Shown one piece after another: positions 22,335 through 29,643 of a stretch of 37,495 nt of DNA. Each line of letters begins with the position of its first letter. The stretch's first letter is position 1. The position numbers and the translations under genes were made by a program. The notes beneath the pieces were generated by a model. It worked only from the letters and a program-made list of their open reading frames with translations. It ran no database searches and had not been told where the DNA came from. Origin of the DNA: DATIHK01 sp035480775. GTDB lineage: Bacteria; Patescibacteriota; WWE3; UBA101185; UBA10185. Location of the stretch: contig DATIHK010000028.1 in assembly GCA_035480775.1 (NCBI GenBank), forward strand, positions 1-37,495, given 5' to 3'.

Positions 22335-23373
22335 ATACTAACTTAAATTCACCAGGGACGTCGGTGCTTAAATCACCGGTTGCAAATCTTCCACCGATTT
22401 TATTCATTTCTAAAATGGCTAGTTCAATAGCTTTTTGACCTAGTCCATATTTTTCTAACAGCTCATCATAGCTACCAGATTCACCAAAAGTATCTTTTGC
22501 TCCCATTCTTCTAAGTGGAACAGGCATTTTTTCGGTCAGTAATTCGGCAACAGCTCCACCTAGTCCACCAGAAATTTGATGCTCTTCAATGGTAATAACT
22601 TTGCGGGTTTTGCTGACTGATTTCAAAATTGTTTCGCTGTCTAAAGGTTTTATAGTGGAGCAGTTTATAACGTCGCATCTAATTCCTCGGGCGTCTAGTC
22701 TATTAGCAACTTGCAGTGCACTTCTTAGTAACGGGCCGCAACAAATTACTGTAACGTGTTCGCCCTCCATCAAAACTTGTGCTTTACCAATTTCAAATGG
22801 AGTGTGAGAAGTTGTTATATGTGGAGTTGCTTCGCGCGTTAATCGTAAATAAACTGGTCCGACATGATTTGCAGCAGCCAGCGTAGCCTTTTTAGCTTCT
22901 TCATAATCACAAGGAACAATTACTGTCATATTTGGAAGTACCCGCATTAAAGCAATATCTTCTAAAGCTTGATGTGTCGCTCCATCGGGTCCATCTGAAA
23001 ATCCACTATGAGATCCTACAATTTTTACATTTGCGTTGGTATAACAGATTGAAGTTCTAACTTGTAGCCAATTAAGTCCTGCATCAAAAACGCTGTACGA
23101 TGCCATAAACGGAATTTTACCGCTCAGCGCAAGTCCTGCTGCTATTCCGGTCATGTTTTGTTCTGCTACTCCCAGTTCGGCAAATCTATCTGGAAAGCGT
23201 TTTTCAAATAGGTGACTATGGGTGGATTCTGCGAGGTCGGCAGTTAAAACTACGATCTCGCTATTTTTTTCTCCGGCTAAAACCACGCCATCACCATAAC
23301 CAAAGCGTGTGGGAACTTTTTCCACATCGGTATCAAAAATGTTTGGACTTAATTTTAAATCTTGATTCAACAT
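22333..23373 (-). CDS. Transketolase, C-terminal subunit
   Basis: A 346-residue protein carrying the pyrimidine-binding and C-terminal domains of transketolase. The catalytic Glu is E71 in ELGVAEQNMTG. SHSGFSDGPDGATHQALED and the final VITIEEHQISGGLGGAVAE are family motifs. It pairs with the N-terminal subunit at 23905-24777 to transfer two-carbon units between sugar phosphates in the pentose-phosphate pathway. Split transketolases are common in archaea and some bacteria. Here the halves are separated by an unrelated membrane protein gene, whose stop overlaps this start by one base (TAATG). Confidence 0.93.
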   Translation of the reverse strand: MLNQDLKLSPNIFDTDVEKVPTRFGYGDGVVLAGEKNSEIVVLTADLAESTHSHLFEKRFPDRFAELGVAEQNMTGIAAGLALSGKIPFMASYSVFDAGLNWLQVRTSICYTNANVKIVGSHSGFSDGPDGATHQALEDIALMRVLPNMTVIVPCDYEEAKKATLAAANHVGPVYLRLTREATPHITTSHTPFEIGKAQVLMEGEHVTVICCGPLLRSALQVANRLDARGIRCDVINCSTIKPLDSETILKSVSKTRKVITIEEHQISGGLGGAVAELLTEKMPVPLRRMGAKDTFGESGSYDELLEKYGLGQKAIELAILEMNKIGGRFATGDLSTDVPGEFKLV

Positions 23374-23912
23374 TATTGAGGCTTACACGGTTGCGCTTTT
23401 CTAATAACATCAAACGCAATTTTCCAGTCCGTTTTACTTATCGCTACCAAATCTACTGCAACATTTGGACCGGTTTCTAGTACACAATTTTCTCCCAAAT
23501 CAATTTGCTCAATTGAGACAATAAGACTCTTGTCTGTTTTATCCGAGTAAACTTTTCTAACTTTAACTGTAGATTTTTTTACAGTTTGAGATTGAGTCGC
23601 GACCCCTAAAATATATTCTTTATTAAAGTCCACTTTATCATTTAGAGTGAGCTTACCAGTGCTGTCGACTGTGTTTAAGAAAGCAGCCAACTCTTGATCA
23701 TTATGAATTACTACTCTTTGTTTACTAATGCTAACAGTTGAATCAATATCAACTGGAAAGCCATTTAGTCTTCTCACTTCAGGTTCTTTGTTAAGGAGTT
23801 TAGAAATATTTATATCTCCTGACATTAATAAATATCCGGCACCGAGAATAAGCAAAACCAAAAGCACTACAGGCAATAGACTTATGTTAAAAAGATTAGT
23901 TGGCTTAGTCAT
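23373..23912 (-). CDS. Membrane-anchored protein between transketolase halves, unknown
   Basis: A 179-residue protein with one N-terminal membrane helix (about 13-30, LPVVLLVLLILGAGYLL) and an extracytoplasmic remainder rich in beta strands. Two cysteines (GENCVLE and AQPCKP) could pair. I recognise no domain. The start is set at ATG 23912 because AAGGAG lies 6 nt upstream; an in-frame GTG at 23918 overlaps that site. It overlaps the transketolase N-subunit end by 8 bp and touches the start of the C-subunit by one base. It is thus embedded in the operon with no sign of being a recent insertion. Confidence 0.7.
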   Translation of the reverse strand: MTKPTNLFNISLLPVVLLVLLILGAGYLLMSGDINISKLLNKEPEVRRLNGFPVDIDSTVSISKQRVVIHNDQELAAFLNTVDSTGKLTLNDKVDFNKEYILGVATQSQTVKKSTVKVRKVYSDKTDKSLIVSIEQIDLGENCVLETGPNVAVDLVAISKTDWKIAFDVIRKAQPCKPQ

Positions 23913-24777
23913 ATTCACTCCTTATTTGGCCTTCGAGCGTTCTGAGTTCTTTTAAGGCTTCTCTAGCCTGTTCTTTATCAGGAGGCTTTCCGTGCCATTC
24001 AAATTTATACTCCATAAATTTTACACTTTTTCCAGGGATCGTGTGAGCAATTATAACACTTGGTCGTTGTGACACTGCTTTGGACATATTACACGCGTTA
24101 ATTATCTCTTCGATATTGTGTCCGTCGATTTCGGTTACATACCAGTTAAATGCTTCTAGTTTTTCTCGTAATGGTTCTAAAGGCATTACGTCTTCTGTGT
24201 GTCCATCGATTTGAATATTATTTCTATCCATTATCCAAGTCAAATTGTTTAACTTGCGATTTCCGGCATACATTGCTGCTTCCCATGTTTGGCCTTCATC
24301 AAGCTCGCCGTCGCTCGTCATACAGTAAATTCTGTATGTGGAATTGTTCATTTGCGCGGCTAAAGCCATTCCAATTGCTTGTGAAAGACCTTGTCCTAGA
24401 GGTCCAGAAGTATTTTCGATTCCTGGAAGAGATCCATAATGAGGATGTCCTTGTAAACGACTATCTATTTTGCGCAAAGTCTTTAACTCGGATTTTTCAA
24501 AAAATCCAGCTTCAGCCAATGTCGCATACCAAATGGGGCAGATATGTCCGTTTGATAAAACAAATCGGTCTCGATCTGGATCGTTAGGATTTTTAGGATC
24601 GACGTGTAAAACGTTAAAATAAAGTGCTGCAAAAATATCTGCAGTTCCTAATGACCCAGCGCTATGACCAGATTTTGCTTGTAAAAGCATTTCTATTACG
24701 CTTTCTCTTAGCTTAACTGCTATTTCTTCAAGTTGCGGAATATTTGCATTGTGATGCTGCATTAAAGTTGTGGGCAT
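23905..24777 (-). CDS. Transketolase, N-terminal (TPP-binding) subunit
   Basis: A 290-residue protein equivalent to the pyrophosphate-binding domain of transketolase. GHSAGSLG (38-45), SNGHICPIWYA and ENTSGPLGQGLSQAIGMA are family motifs. The TPP/Mg motif runs from SDGELDEGQTWEAA to DRNN (155-187). It acts with the C-terminal subunit encoded two genes downstream. TATACT (24785-24790 on the reverse strand) ends 7 bp before the ATG, so the message should be leaderless. It diverges from the GC-rich unit at 24807. Confidence 0.94.
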   Translation of the reverse strand: MPTTLMQHHNANIPQLEEIAVKLRESVIEMLLQAKSGHSAGSLGTADIFAALYFNVLHVDPKNPNDPDRDRFVLSNGHICPIWYATLAEAGFFEKSELKTLRKIDSRLQGHPHYGSLPGIENTSGPLGQGLSQAIGMALAAQMNNSTYRIYCMTSDGELDEGQTWEAAMYAGNRKLNNLTWIMDRNNIQIDGHTEDVMPLEPLREKLEAFNWYVTEIDGHNIEEIINACNMSKAVSQRPSVIIAHTIPGKSVKFMEYKFEWHGKPPDKEQAREALKELRTLEGQIRSEYD

Positions 24778-24806
24778 TGGTGAAAGTATAGATTTTACAC
24801 TTCAAA

Positions 24807-24835
24807 TTGACAAGCGGTTGTAGAAACCGTAAAAT
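24807..24835 (+). promoter_or_regulatory. Strong promoter of the GC-rich unit
   Basis: Perfect -35 TTGACA (24807-24812), 17-bp spacer, -10 TAAAAT (24830-24835). The spacer holds a dyad CGGTT-GTAGA-AACCG (24815-24829), a possible operator. An AAAGGAGA ribosome binding site follows in the leader at about 24853-24860. Confidence 0.75.
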
Positions 24836-24977
24836 TCCGGTATCAAATAACGAAAGGAGAGGCTATGCATAATGGTTAGTCGGATCACGGAGGCAATTGG
24901 TTAGAATAGGCGCTGCCGCGATTTCCAGCCGCTAGCCGCAACTATGCCAAGCACTGGTTACCGCGCCATCCCGACAT

Positions 24978-24998
24978 AGTGATGCAGCCGGCATCACT
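24978..24998 (+). repeat. Perfect hairpin inside the GC-rich unit
   Basis: AGTGATGC (24978-24985) and GCATCACT (24991-24998) form an 8-bp perfect stem with loop AGCCG. It is about 30 bp before the GAGGAGG site of the 25038 frame and is not followed by Ts, so it looks like a structural or regulatory element rather than a terminator. Confidence 0.55.
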
Positions 24999-25037
24999 GC
25001 CTTATTGGACGTGACCATGTTTTCCTGAGGAGGCCCG

Positions 25038-25184
25038 ATGCTCGAAATGCTCGTCGCAATGGCGCAAGCACTCGAAAGCACCGTGGTGCTGCAGCAAGAA
25101 ACCCAGAAGGCTATCCAGCCGTCTGAATCCGTTCGCGGATGGATGGTTTCATCGCTCAGCAACATGGATCGCCAGATACCCTGA
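25038..25184 (+). CDS. Putative 48-residue small protein in GC-rich unit
   Basis: GAGGAGG lies 5 nt before ATG 25038. The predicted peptide starts MLEMLVAMAQALEST and forms an amphipathic helix for about 28 residues, then ends MDRQIP. Third codon positions are rich in C and G, unlike the AT-ending codons of the rest of the window. No family is recognised. The strong ribosome binding site supports translation, but the frame is short enough to occur by chance in GC-rich DNA. Confidence 0.4.
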   Translation: MLEMLVAMAQALESTVVLQQETQKAIQPSESVRGWMVSSLSNMDRQIP

Positions 25185-25231
25185 AGGGTTCCACCGCCTT
25201 TCAGTCCAAAACCGCTATGCATGTGTAGTGG

Positions 25232-25255
25232 ATCTCACCTGAGCTTAGTTGAGAT
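25232..25255 (+). repeat. Hairpin before the 25299 small frame
   Basis: ATCTCA (25232-25237) pairs with TGAGAT (25250-25255). CGCTA (25213-25217) can extend the stem with TAGCG (25255-25259) across a bulge. It lies about 40 bp before the ribosome binding site of the 25299 frame. Confidence 0.45.
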
Positions 25256-25298
25256 AGCGTAGCTAGGGAAGCAAAGCGAACATCTACAAGGAGGCACC

Positions 25299-25406
25299 AT
25301 GAAGACCGTCCAGACCCATGGAAAGTGGAATAACATCAATATCACCGCCAACACCTCCACCGGCGCCGGCCAGAGCCTGCGCACCGCGAACGTCAACATC
25401 GACTAG
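25299..25406 (+). CDS. Putative 35-residue small protein in GC-rich unit
   Basis: AAGGAGG (25289-25294 region) stands 5 nt before ATG 25299, the best ribosome binding site of the unit. The peptide reads MKTVQTHGKWNN, then INITANTSTGAGQS, then LRTANVNID. It is polar, rich in Asn and Thr, with no Cys, no signal peptide and an alternating pattern suggesting a beta hairpin. Codons end almost always in C or G. No family is recognised. A long stem follows its stop at once (25441-25509). Confidence 0.5.
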   Translation: MKTVQTHGKWNNINITANTSTGAGQSLRTANVNID

Positions 25407-25440
25407 ATCCGCGGCGCGGCCTGAGCAACACGTGTAATAC

Positions 25441-25509
25441 CCGGCGGCAGTCTCGGCCATCTTCGGCCCCTGTTTTATGGATCTTGGCCATCGGCCTAGA
25501 TGCCGCCGG
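25441..25509 (+). repeat. Long imperfect hairpin downstream of the 25299 frame
   Basis: CCGGCGGCA (25441-25449) pairs perfectly with TGCCGCCGG (25501-25509). The stem continues inward with TCTCGGCC against GGCCTAGA (one mismatch, one bulge). Two further GGCC blocks lie in the loop. No T-run follows, so it is probably a folded RNA domain. Confidence 0.6.
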
Positions 25510-25556
25510 CTTTGTACTTTGGTTTGATTGCCTTTGATGAAGTAGAATCTGATTTT

Positions 25557-25615
25557 GGCGCCGCAAGTTCCGACGAGACCACTCATCTCGCACGAGCTTC
25601 CGGCGCCCTTTTTTT
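25557..25615 (+). terminator. Terminator of the GC-rich unit
   Basis: GGCGCCG (25557-25563) pairs with CGGCGCC (25601-25607), with an inner CGAGA/TCTCG stem, followed by a run of seven Ts (25609-25615). Confidence 0.8.
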
Positions 25616-25616
25616 A

Positions 25617-25641
25617 CCACCTAAAGGTGGCAAGTTTTTTT
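25617..25641 (+). terminator. Second hairpin with T-run after the GC-rich unit
   Basis: CCACCT and AGGTGG form a 6-bp stem with a two-base loop, then CAAG and a long T-run. It backs up the preceding terminator on the forward strand. On the reverse strand it is followed by As and then a T-poor stretch, so it does not clearly serve the LOG gene. Confidence 0.5.
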
Positions 25642-25657
25642 TTGAAAACTTTAAGTG

Positions 25658-26206
25658 TTAATTTAAACTTTTAATATAGTCCAAGACTTCTTGAGGTGTA
25701 GTACAAATTTTTAAAAGATTGTCTTCTTGTTGAGTAAGTTCCATATTTTTGTGAACAAATTCCACAAATCCGTGCCAAAAATCACCAAATAAAACTATCG
25801 GTTTATAATCTGGATCGTGAATCCAAGAACTAATCCACGTCATTCCAAATTCACTAATTGTTCCTAAACTTCCGTTAAAAACTACATGAACATCCGAATT
25901 TTGCAACATTACTTTGGTGCGGTCAAAGTAATCTAAAGTTATAACTTCTTCATCAAAATCATTTGTTAAATCAACTCCTTCATAGTGGCGCTTTGGTTTA
26001 TTAGGGTGATAAGTTATTGCTAAAACTTTACCCCCGCCTTCGTGCGCACCAAGTGTAGAGGCTTTCATTACTCCAGGTCCACCACCATTAACTATTTCAT
26101 AACCACCTTGTGCCAGCAGTTTCGCAGTGAGAAAGGCGTCTTTATAAACTTGATTTTCGGGTTTCCAGGCTGCTCCACCTAGAAATGCCACTTTTTTAAT
26201 TTGCAT
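25658..26206 (-). CDS. LOG-family (lysine-decarboxylase-like) Rossmann protein
   Basis: A 182-residue protein of the LOG/TIGR00725-type family, whose best-known members are phosphoribohydrolases acting on nucleotides. GGGPGVMKA (about residues 41-49) is a family motif. The usual PGGxGTxxE motif appears as NGSLGTISE, with the catalytic Glu kept but PGG changed to NGS. Activity is therefore uncertain. It is the last gene of a reverse operon and overlaps rpe by 11 bp. Confidence 0.85.
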   Translation of the reverse strand: MQIKKVAFLGGAAWKPENQVYKDAFLTAKLLAQGGYEIVNGGGPGVMKASTLGAHEGGGKVLAITYHPNKPKRHYEGVDLTNDFDEEVITLDYFDRTKVMLQNSDVHVVFNGSLGTISEFGMTWISSWIHDPDYKPIVLFGDFWHGFVEFVHKNMELTQQEDNLLKICTTPQEVLDYIKSLN

Positions 26207-26840
26207 AAAAGTTTTCTTCTACTTTCTTATATTTTTGAACAGCTTCTGCTGGATCTGCAGAGGCAAAAATATGCGAACCAATTACAGCACCCTTTGCCCC
26301 AGCTTTCAATATTTTTAATAAATTTTTTTCATCTAACCCGCCGTCTACTTGTATATACATATGTGGATGAGTTTTGTGGAGTTCTTTTATTTTGTTTACA
26401 ACGTGCTCATCAAAAGGCCTTCCTTGTTTACCAGGAATAACCGAAACAAATTGTACATAATCAATTTGGTCAAGATAGGGTTTTAGTTCAGTCACTAGAG
26501 TTTCTTCTTTTAGCGATAATCCAACTTTGTAAGCTAGTTTTTTAGCTTTTTGAATAAACATGTCTATGTGATGAGAATTTAATTCTATCTGCGTGCAGAC
26601 TTTTATTACTTTTCGTACTCGCTTTTCTACGAATTTACATGGATCGTTGACCATAAAATGAATTTCAAAAGCACAACTCGTTTCAATATCATCTAGTCCA
26701 GAAATGTCCATGCAGGTTGTGGAATCAACAAACTTTCCATCTGCAACATCAATGTGGACGAGTGTAGCTACATTTTCGACTTGTAGTATTTTAGTTCGTA
26801 TTTCTTCAAAATCTGTTTCTAAAATTGCAGGAACTATCAT
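26196..26840 (-). CDS. rpe: Ribulose-phosphate 3-epimerase
   Basis: A 214-residue TIM-barrel protein that interconverts ribulose-5-phosphate and xylulose-5-phosphate. HIDVADGKFV (29-38) corresponds to the canonical HxDxMDGxFVPN, with Met replaced by Ala. H61 in EIHFMVNDP and the QVDGGL stretch complete the metal and catalytic residues. Length is normal. It overlaps rpiB by 4 bp (ATGA), so epimerase and isomerase are made together. Together with the split transketolase it forms most of a non-oxidative pentose-phosphate pathway; no transaldolase is in the window. Confidence 0.88.
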   Translation of the reverse strand: MIVPAILETDFEEIRTKILQVENVATLVHIDVADGKFVDSTTCMDISGLDDIETSCAFEIHFMVNDPCKFVEKRVRKVIKVCTQIELNSHHIDMFIQKAKKLAYKVGLSLKEETLVTELKPYLDQIDYVQFVSVIPGKQGRPFDEHVVNKIKELHKTHPHMYIQVDGGLDEKNLLKILKAGAKGAVIGSHIFASADPAEAVQKYKKVEENFYAN

Positions 26841-27280
26841 AAGTTTTCTATCTGTTTAATTTTATTTAAGCGGCGCTTAAATCTGCTTTCCCCACTAAAA
26901 TTGGTTGTTAACCATGTTTGAACAATTTGTTTAGCTTTTTCAGAGTCTATATAATCCGCAGGAAGTGCTAACACATTGGTGTCATCGTCGTTGCGTGAAG
27001 AAGCTGCTTGCTTTGGATCAAAAGACAACACTGCTCTAATTCCATCAAATCGGTTTGCCATAATACTTACACCCACACCATTTCTGCAAATGAGTATCCC
27101 CTTATTATCTGGATTTTCTGAAACTTTTCTGACTAGAGGAACTGTATAGTCAGGAAAATCATCGTCGGGTACAAGTGTTTGCGGTCCGAGATCTACTACC
27201 TTCATATTTTTGGTATTTAAAAAATTTACTAAAGCGTTTTTTAAGTCAAAACCGCCATGATCAGAGCTTATATAGATCAT
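26837..27280 (-). CDS. rpiB: Ribose-5-phosphate isomerase B
   Basis: A 147-residue RpiB/LacAB-type isomerase that interconverts ribose-5-phosphate and ribulose-5-phosphate. D7-H8 in ISSDHGG bind substrate. C65 in ICRNGVGVSIMANR is the catalytic cysteine, in the place of the canonical CGTGIG loop, here RNGVG. Length is normal. It overlaps VKOR upstream by 20 bp and rpe downstream by 4 bp. Confidence 0.92.
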   Translation of the reverse strand: MIYISSDHGGFDLKNALVNFLNTKNMKVVDLGPQTLVPDDDFPDYTVPLVRKVSENPDNKGILICRNGVGVSIMANRFDGIRAVLSFDPKQAASSRNDDDTNVLALPADYIDSEKAKQIVQTWLTTNFSGESRFKRRLNKIKQIENL

Positions 27281-27701
27281 TTTTTCTCCACTTTAAAACA
27301 TTAACTATTGCGATCAAAGCAACAACCACTGCAGATCCTACGCACCAAAGACAAATTGCGTGAATAACAAAAACTTCTAGGTAGGTAAGATAGGTTGTAA
27401 ACACAAGTCCCCAAAGCATCAATAAATCTTTCGCTAAATGTAATTTTTTTAGATATTCAGATTTAGGATTGTGTTCGAGATAGTAGATTAATGCAAACAT
27501 AGCAAAATAATAAATAATCCCAAACGAGGCAACTGGGATTCCAAATACACTAGAATACTTACTATTTTGCACTTTGCTACAATCGCTGAATTCACCACAG
27601 ATAATAGTACTAGAAGTTAATTTTACGTAAGTTAGATAAAGTGAAATTAACACACCAATTATTGCTAACCCCATTATTATTTTATTTGCGTTTATTTTCA
27701 T
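27261..27701 (-). CDS. VKOR-family disulfide-generating membrane protein
   Basis: A 146-residue four-helix membrane protein homologous to vitamin K epoxide reductase. The redox centre is CLWC (C117, C120) and the two shuttle cysteines are C35 and C41 in ICGEFSDCSKV. The Ser/Pro-containing SVFGIPVASFG is also typical. In bacteria lacking DsbB it reoxidises DsbA using quinone. The likely partner is the membrane-anchored CPGC protein at 16821-17546. It overlaps lgt upstream and rpiB downstream by 20 bp each. Confidence 0.93.
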   Translation of the reverse strand: MKINANKIIMGLAIIGVLISLYLTYVKLTSSTIICGEFSDCSKVQNSKYSSVFGIPVASFGIIYYFAMFALIYYLEHNPKSEYLKKLHLAKDLLMLWGLVFTTYLTYLEVFVIHAICLWCVGSAVVVALIAIVNVLKWRKNDLYKL

Positions 27702-28389
27702 AAATTAGGAAGATAACTGAACCAAGTATGATCAGTATAGAAACAAGCTGCGCAACATTCAAGCCAATAATCTGCCACGGAGAAATTCGAAACTCTTCCA
27801 AAACTATTCTTATGCTTGAATAGCCTATTAAATACGATAGTGTTATAACTCCATTTTTTAACTTTTTGTGGCTCAACTGTCTTAAAAATATAAATAGTAG
27901 CAAATCTAAAATTGATTCATATAAAAACAAAGGGTGAAATCTGGCATTTTGATTTGTAATATAAATTCCCCAAGGAAGTGTAGTTTTTTTGCCATATAGT
28001 TCTTGATTAAAATAATTGCCCCATCTAGAAACGCTTTGAATAAAGGGAGCCCAAGCGGCTAATCTGTCTAGCCATTCTAAAATTGGTTCGTGTTTAAGTA
28101 TTAAATAAATTATGGCACCAGTAAGCCCAAAAATTATGCCACCTAGCACTCCAAGTCCGCCATTCCAAACTGCAAAAATTTGTAGCGGATTTAGCAGGTA
28201 ATAAGCGCGCAAATCTAACACATGATAAAGACGTGCTCCTAAAAGACCAGCTAAAATAGTCCAAAAGATTAACCCCCATAATGTATCTGGATTTTTATTC
28301 TCGTGCTTTATTTGTTTTTCTAGAAATAGTGCCGAAATTAGTATTGAGAATGCTATCAAAAGACCATACATCAGAAGATAAACAGGCAA
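27682..28389 (-). CDS. lgt: Prolipoprotein diacylglyceryl transferase
   Basis: A 235-residue multi-spanning membrane enzyme that attaches diacylglycerol to the lipobox cysteine of prolipoproteins. Family motifs are GARLYHVL (51-58), WNGGLGVLGG (75-84), the signature SVSRWGNYFNQELYG (119-133) and HPLFLYES (152-159), then IRIVLEEFR near the C-terminus. It is a little shorter than E. coli Lgt. The start overlaps the upstream membrane-protein gene by 19 bp. No clear lipobox protein was found in the window. Confidence 0.94.
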   Translation of the reverse strand: MPVYLLMYGLLIAFSILISALFLEKQIKHENKNPDTLWGLIFWTILAGLLGARLYHVLDLRAYYLLNPLQIFAVWNGGLGVLGGIIFGLTGAIIYLILKHEPILEWLDRLAAWAPFIQSVSRWGNYFNQELYGKKTTLPWGIYITNQNARFHPLFLYESILDLLLFIFLRQLSHKKLKNGVITLSYLIGYSSIRIVLEEFRISPWQIIGLNVAQLVSILIILGSVIFLIYENKRK

Positions 28390-28916
28390 TATAAAAATAT
28401 TAATACTAAGAAAAATTCGTAAATGTAGACGGCAGTCTTGCTTGGCTTAGATTTTAATGCCCAAAACCAGCTTTCATGACTGTTTTGCATAGTTTCTTCA
28501 TTTAATCTATATACAGAATTTACAAACGTAGACAAAACAAGTGCTTTTATAAAAATTCCAGTTGTAGAGGCGGTAACAAAAATTGCGGCTCCTGCCAAAA
28601 CAATTTGAAAAAGCAGGCTGCTTAAAATCTTATCTTGGATATCATTTTTATGATATTGGATAAATGCAATTGTATTCAAAAAATCTTTATGAGATATAAA
28701 CGCCCGTAGTGATTTTGAAAAATCTGCGTTTGGTTCCAGAAAATATGCGTAAATGTAATAGTCAAGATCTATAAAAAAAGTTCCTAAAAGTGTTCCTAAA
28801 ATAATAAAGGCAATTGTTAGTGGTTGCCTTTCGATTTTTAAAGCTATAAATACAACCCCGAGCGTCAAAGAAATTAACAACGGAATTTTATATACGTCCA
28901 GAATCTTTTTTAGCAT
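28371..28916 (-). CDS. Multi-spanning membrane protein, unknown
   Basis: A 181-residue protein with about five hydrophobic segments (roughly 10-26, 33-50, 100-118, 122-135, 160-180). No family is recognised; a conserved DLDYYIYAYFLEP stretch lies after the second segment. It is the first gene of the six-gene reverse operon running to the LOG gene. TAAAAT ends exactly 7 bp before the ATG, with no ribosome binding site, the clearest leaderless arrangement here. Confidence 0.7.
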   Translation of the reverse strand: MLKKILDVYKIPLLISLTLGVVFIALKIERQPLTIAFIILGTLLGTFFIDLDYYIYAYFLEPNADFSKSLRAFISHKDFLNTIAFIQYHKNDIQDKILSSLLFQIVLAGAAIFVTASTTGIFIKALVLSTFVNSVYRLNEETMQNSHESWFWALKSKPSKTAVYIYEFFLVLIFLYCLFIF

Positions 28917-28959
28917 TGTTAAAATTTTATCTTCTTTTGTGTTCTACAGCAAGAGACGA

Positions 28960-29244
28960 CTACTTAGCAGGTTGGACAACTACGGCTTTTTTAAGTTGAC
29001 TTAGCTTCCACATAAATAACTTACCTTTAGTTGTAGCATTTTCGGATCGCATAACATACTCGCGGGCGGCATCTAGCAAATTTCGATCTTCTAGTTTTGC
29101 GAGTCTTATATATAGCGCACGATGCGCAGAATCTCCAAACTCATCAGCAAGTCGATTGCCATAAGCCTGATACTCATATTTATTGTGTGAACGAACTGAT
29201 TTATTTATATTACGTGTTTTTAATAAGTCAGAAAGTTTATCCAT
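28960..29244 (-). CDS. Small helical basic protein, unknown
   Basis: A 94-residue protein predicted all-helical (EYQAYGNRLADEFG, HRALYIRLAKLEDRNLLDAAREYV) with a basic N- and C-terminus. It is reminiscent of small conserved proteins of candidate-phyla bacteria, but I cannot name a family. It lies 36 bp after the DUF4870-like gene on the same strand and 43 bp before the gene at 28371. It is probably part of, or just after, the ligase operon. Confidence 0.65.
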   Translation of the reverse strand: MDKLSDLLKTRNINKSVRSHNKYEYQAYGNRLADEFGDSAHRALYIRLAKLEDRNLLDAAREYVMRSENATTKGKLFMWKLSQLKKAVVVQPAK

Positions 29245-29280
29245 TTTTAATTTAAAAGAAAATACTCAAGGGGCAAATAA

Positions 29281-29643
29281 TTATGCTTTGTTTACTTGTT
29301 CGTGTGCGATTTTGCCTATGACAGGGAGTTCCCATTCCATTTTGTTGAAAGCTTTCCACATTAACAAAAACCAAACGACTAGTGTAGCAAGAGATACTAA
29401 TGGAGCAATCAAAAGACCTAAGACTGGAATAAGTCCTGCAACAAAGCCTATAACTAATGCAGCAACACTAAACAAGATAGATTGCATAGCGTGAAATCTT
29501 ACAAACTTATTATCTTTTTCGATTACCCAGAAAAGAACTCCTGTAAGAGGTCCTAAAAAGTAAGCCAAAGCACCAGCAATATTTGGTTCTAAACCTGTTC
29601 CTTTTGGTGAAGATTGCATTGGTTGTGTGTTATTTGGTTCCAT
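29281..29643 (-). CDS. DUF4870/Tic20-like membrane protein
   Basis: A 120-residue protein with a polar N-terminus and three hydrophobic segments (about 24-40, 52-85, 86-100). The pattern LAYFLGPLTGVLFWVIEKDN followed by FVRFHAMQSI is the hallmark of DUF4870/Tic20-like small membrane proteins. The start is set at ATG 29643 because a TATTAT/TATAAT box lies 4-7 bp before it; a longer frame exists upstream but lacks domain sequence. It overlaps the ligase end by 14 bp. Confidence 0.8.
   Translation of the reverse strand: MEPNNTQPMQSSPKGTGLEPNIAGALAYFLGPLTGVLFWVIEKDNKFVRFHAMQSILFSVAALVIGFVAGLIPVLGLLIAPLVSLATLVVWFLLMWKAFNKMEWELPVIGKIAHEQVNKA

Larger units (their letters stand above)
24807..25615 (+). 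other. GC-rich, hairpin-rich transcription unit with several tiny ORFs
   Basis: This unit has a consensus promoter at its left end and a strong terminator at its right end. In between, composition is far richer in G and C than the surroundings: 35 of 60 bases in 25321-25380, against 17 of 60 in 16201-16260. No long frame fits a known family. Four purine-rich ribosome-binding-like sites occur (about 24853, 24889, 25027, 25289), but they head only very short frames: 4 codons at 24865, 48 at 25038, 35 at 25299. Hairpins are seen at 24978-24998 (8-bp perfect), 25213-25259, 25441-25509 and 25557-25607. It may be a structured noncoding RNA, a cluster of small peptides, or a transferred element. I did not recognise RNase P, tmRNA or SRP RNA features. 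Confidence 0.6.

Noticed and set aside
24932..25222. Reverse-strand 96-codon frame in the GC-rich unit
   Set aside because: No ribosome binding site or -10 box at its start, composition looks like the complement of GC-rich DNA, and the promoter and terminator of the region both point forward.
24807..25615. RNase P RNA, tmRNA or SRP RNA as the identity of the GC-rich unit
   Set aside because: I could not find the conserved P4 core of RNase P RNA, a tmRNA acceptor end with tag frame, or the SRP Alu/S-domain tetraloop pattern; a covariance-model search would settle it.
25284..25620. Two overlapping reverse-strand frames (100 and 75 codons) in the GC-rich unit
   Set aside because: They run through the terminator stem and the long hairpin, overlap each other, and have no start signals; GC-rich DNA has few stops by chance.
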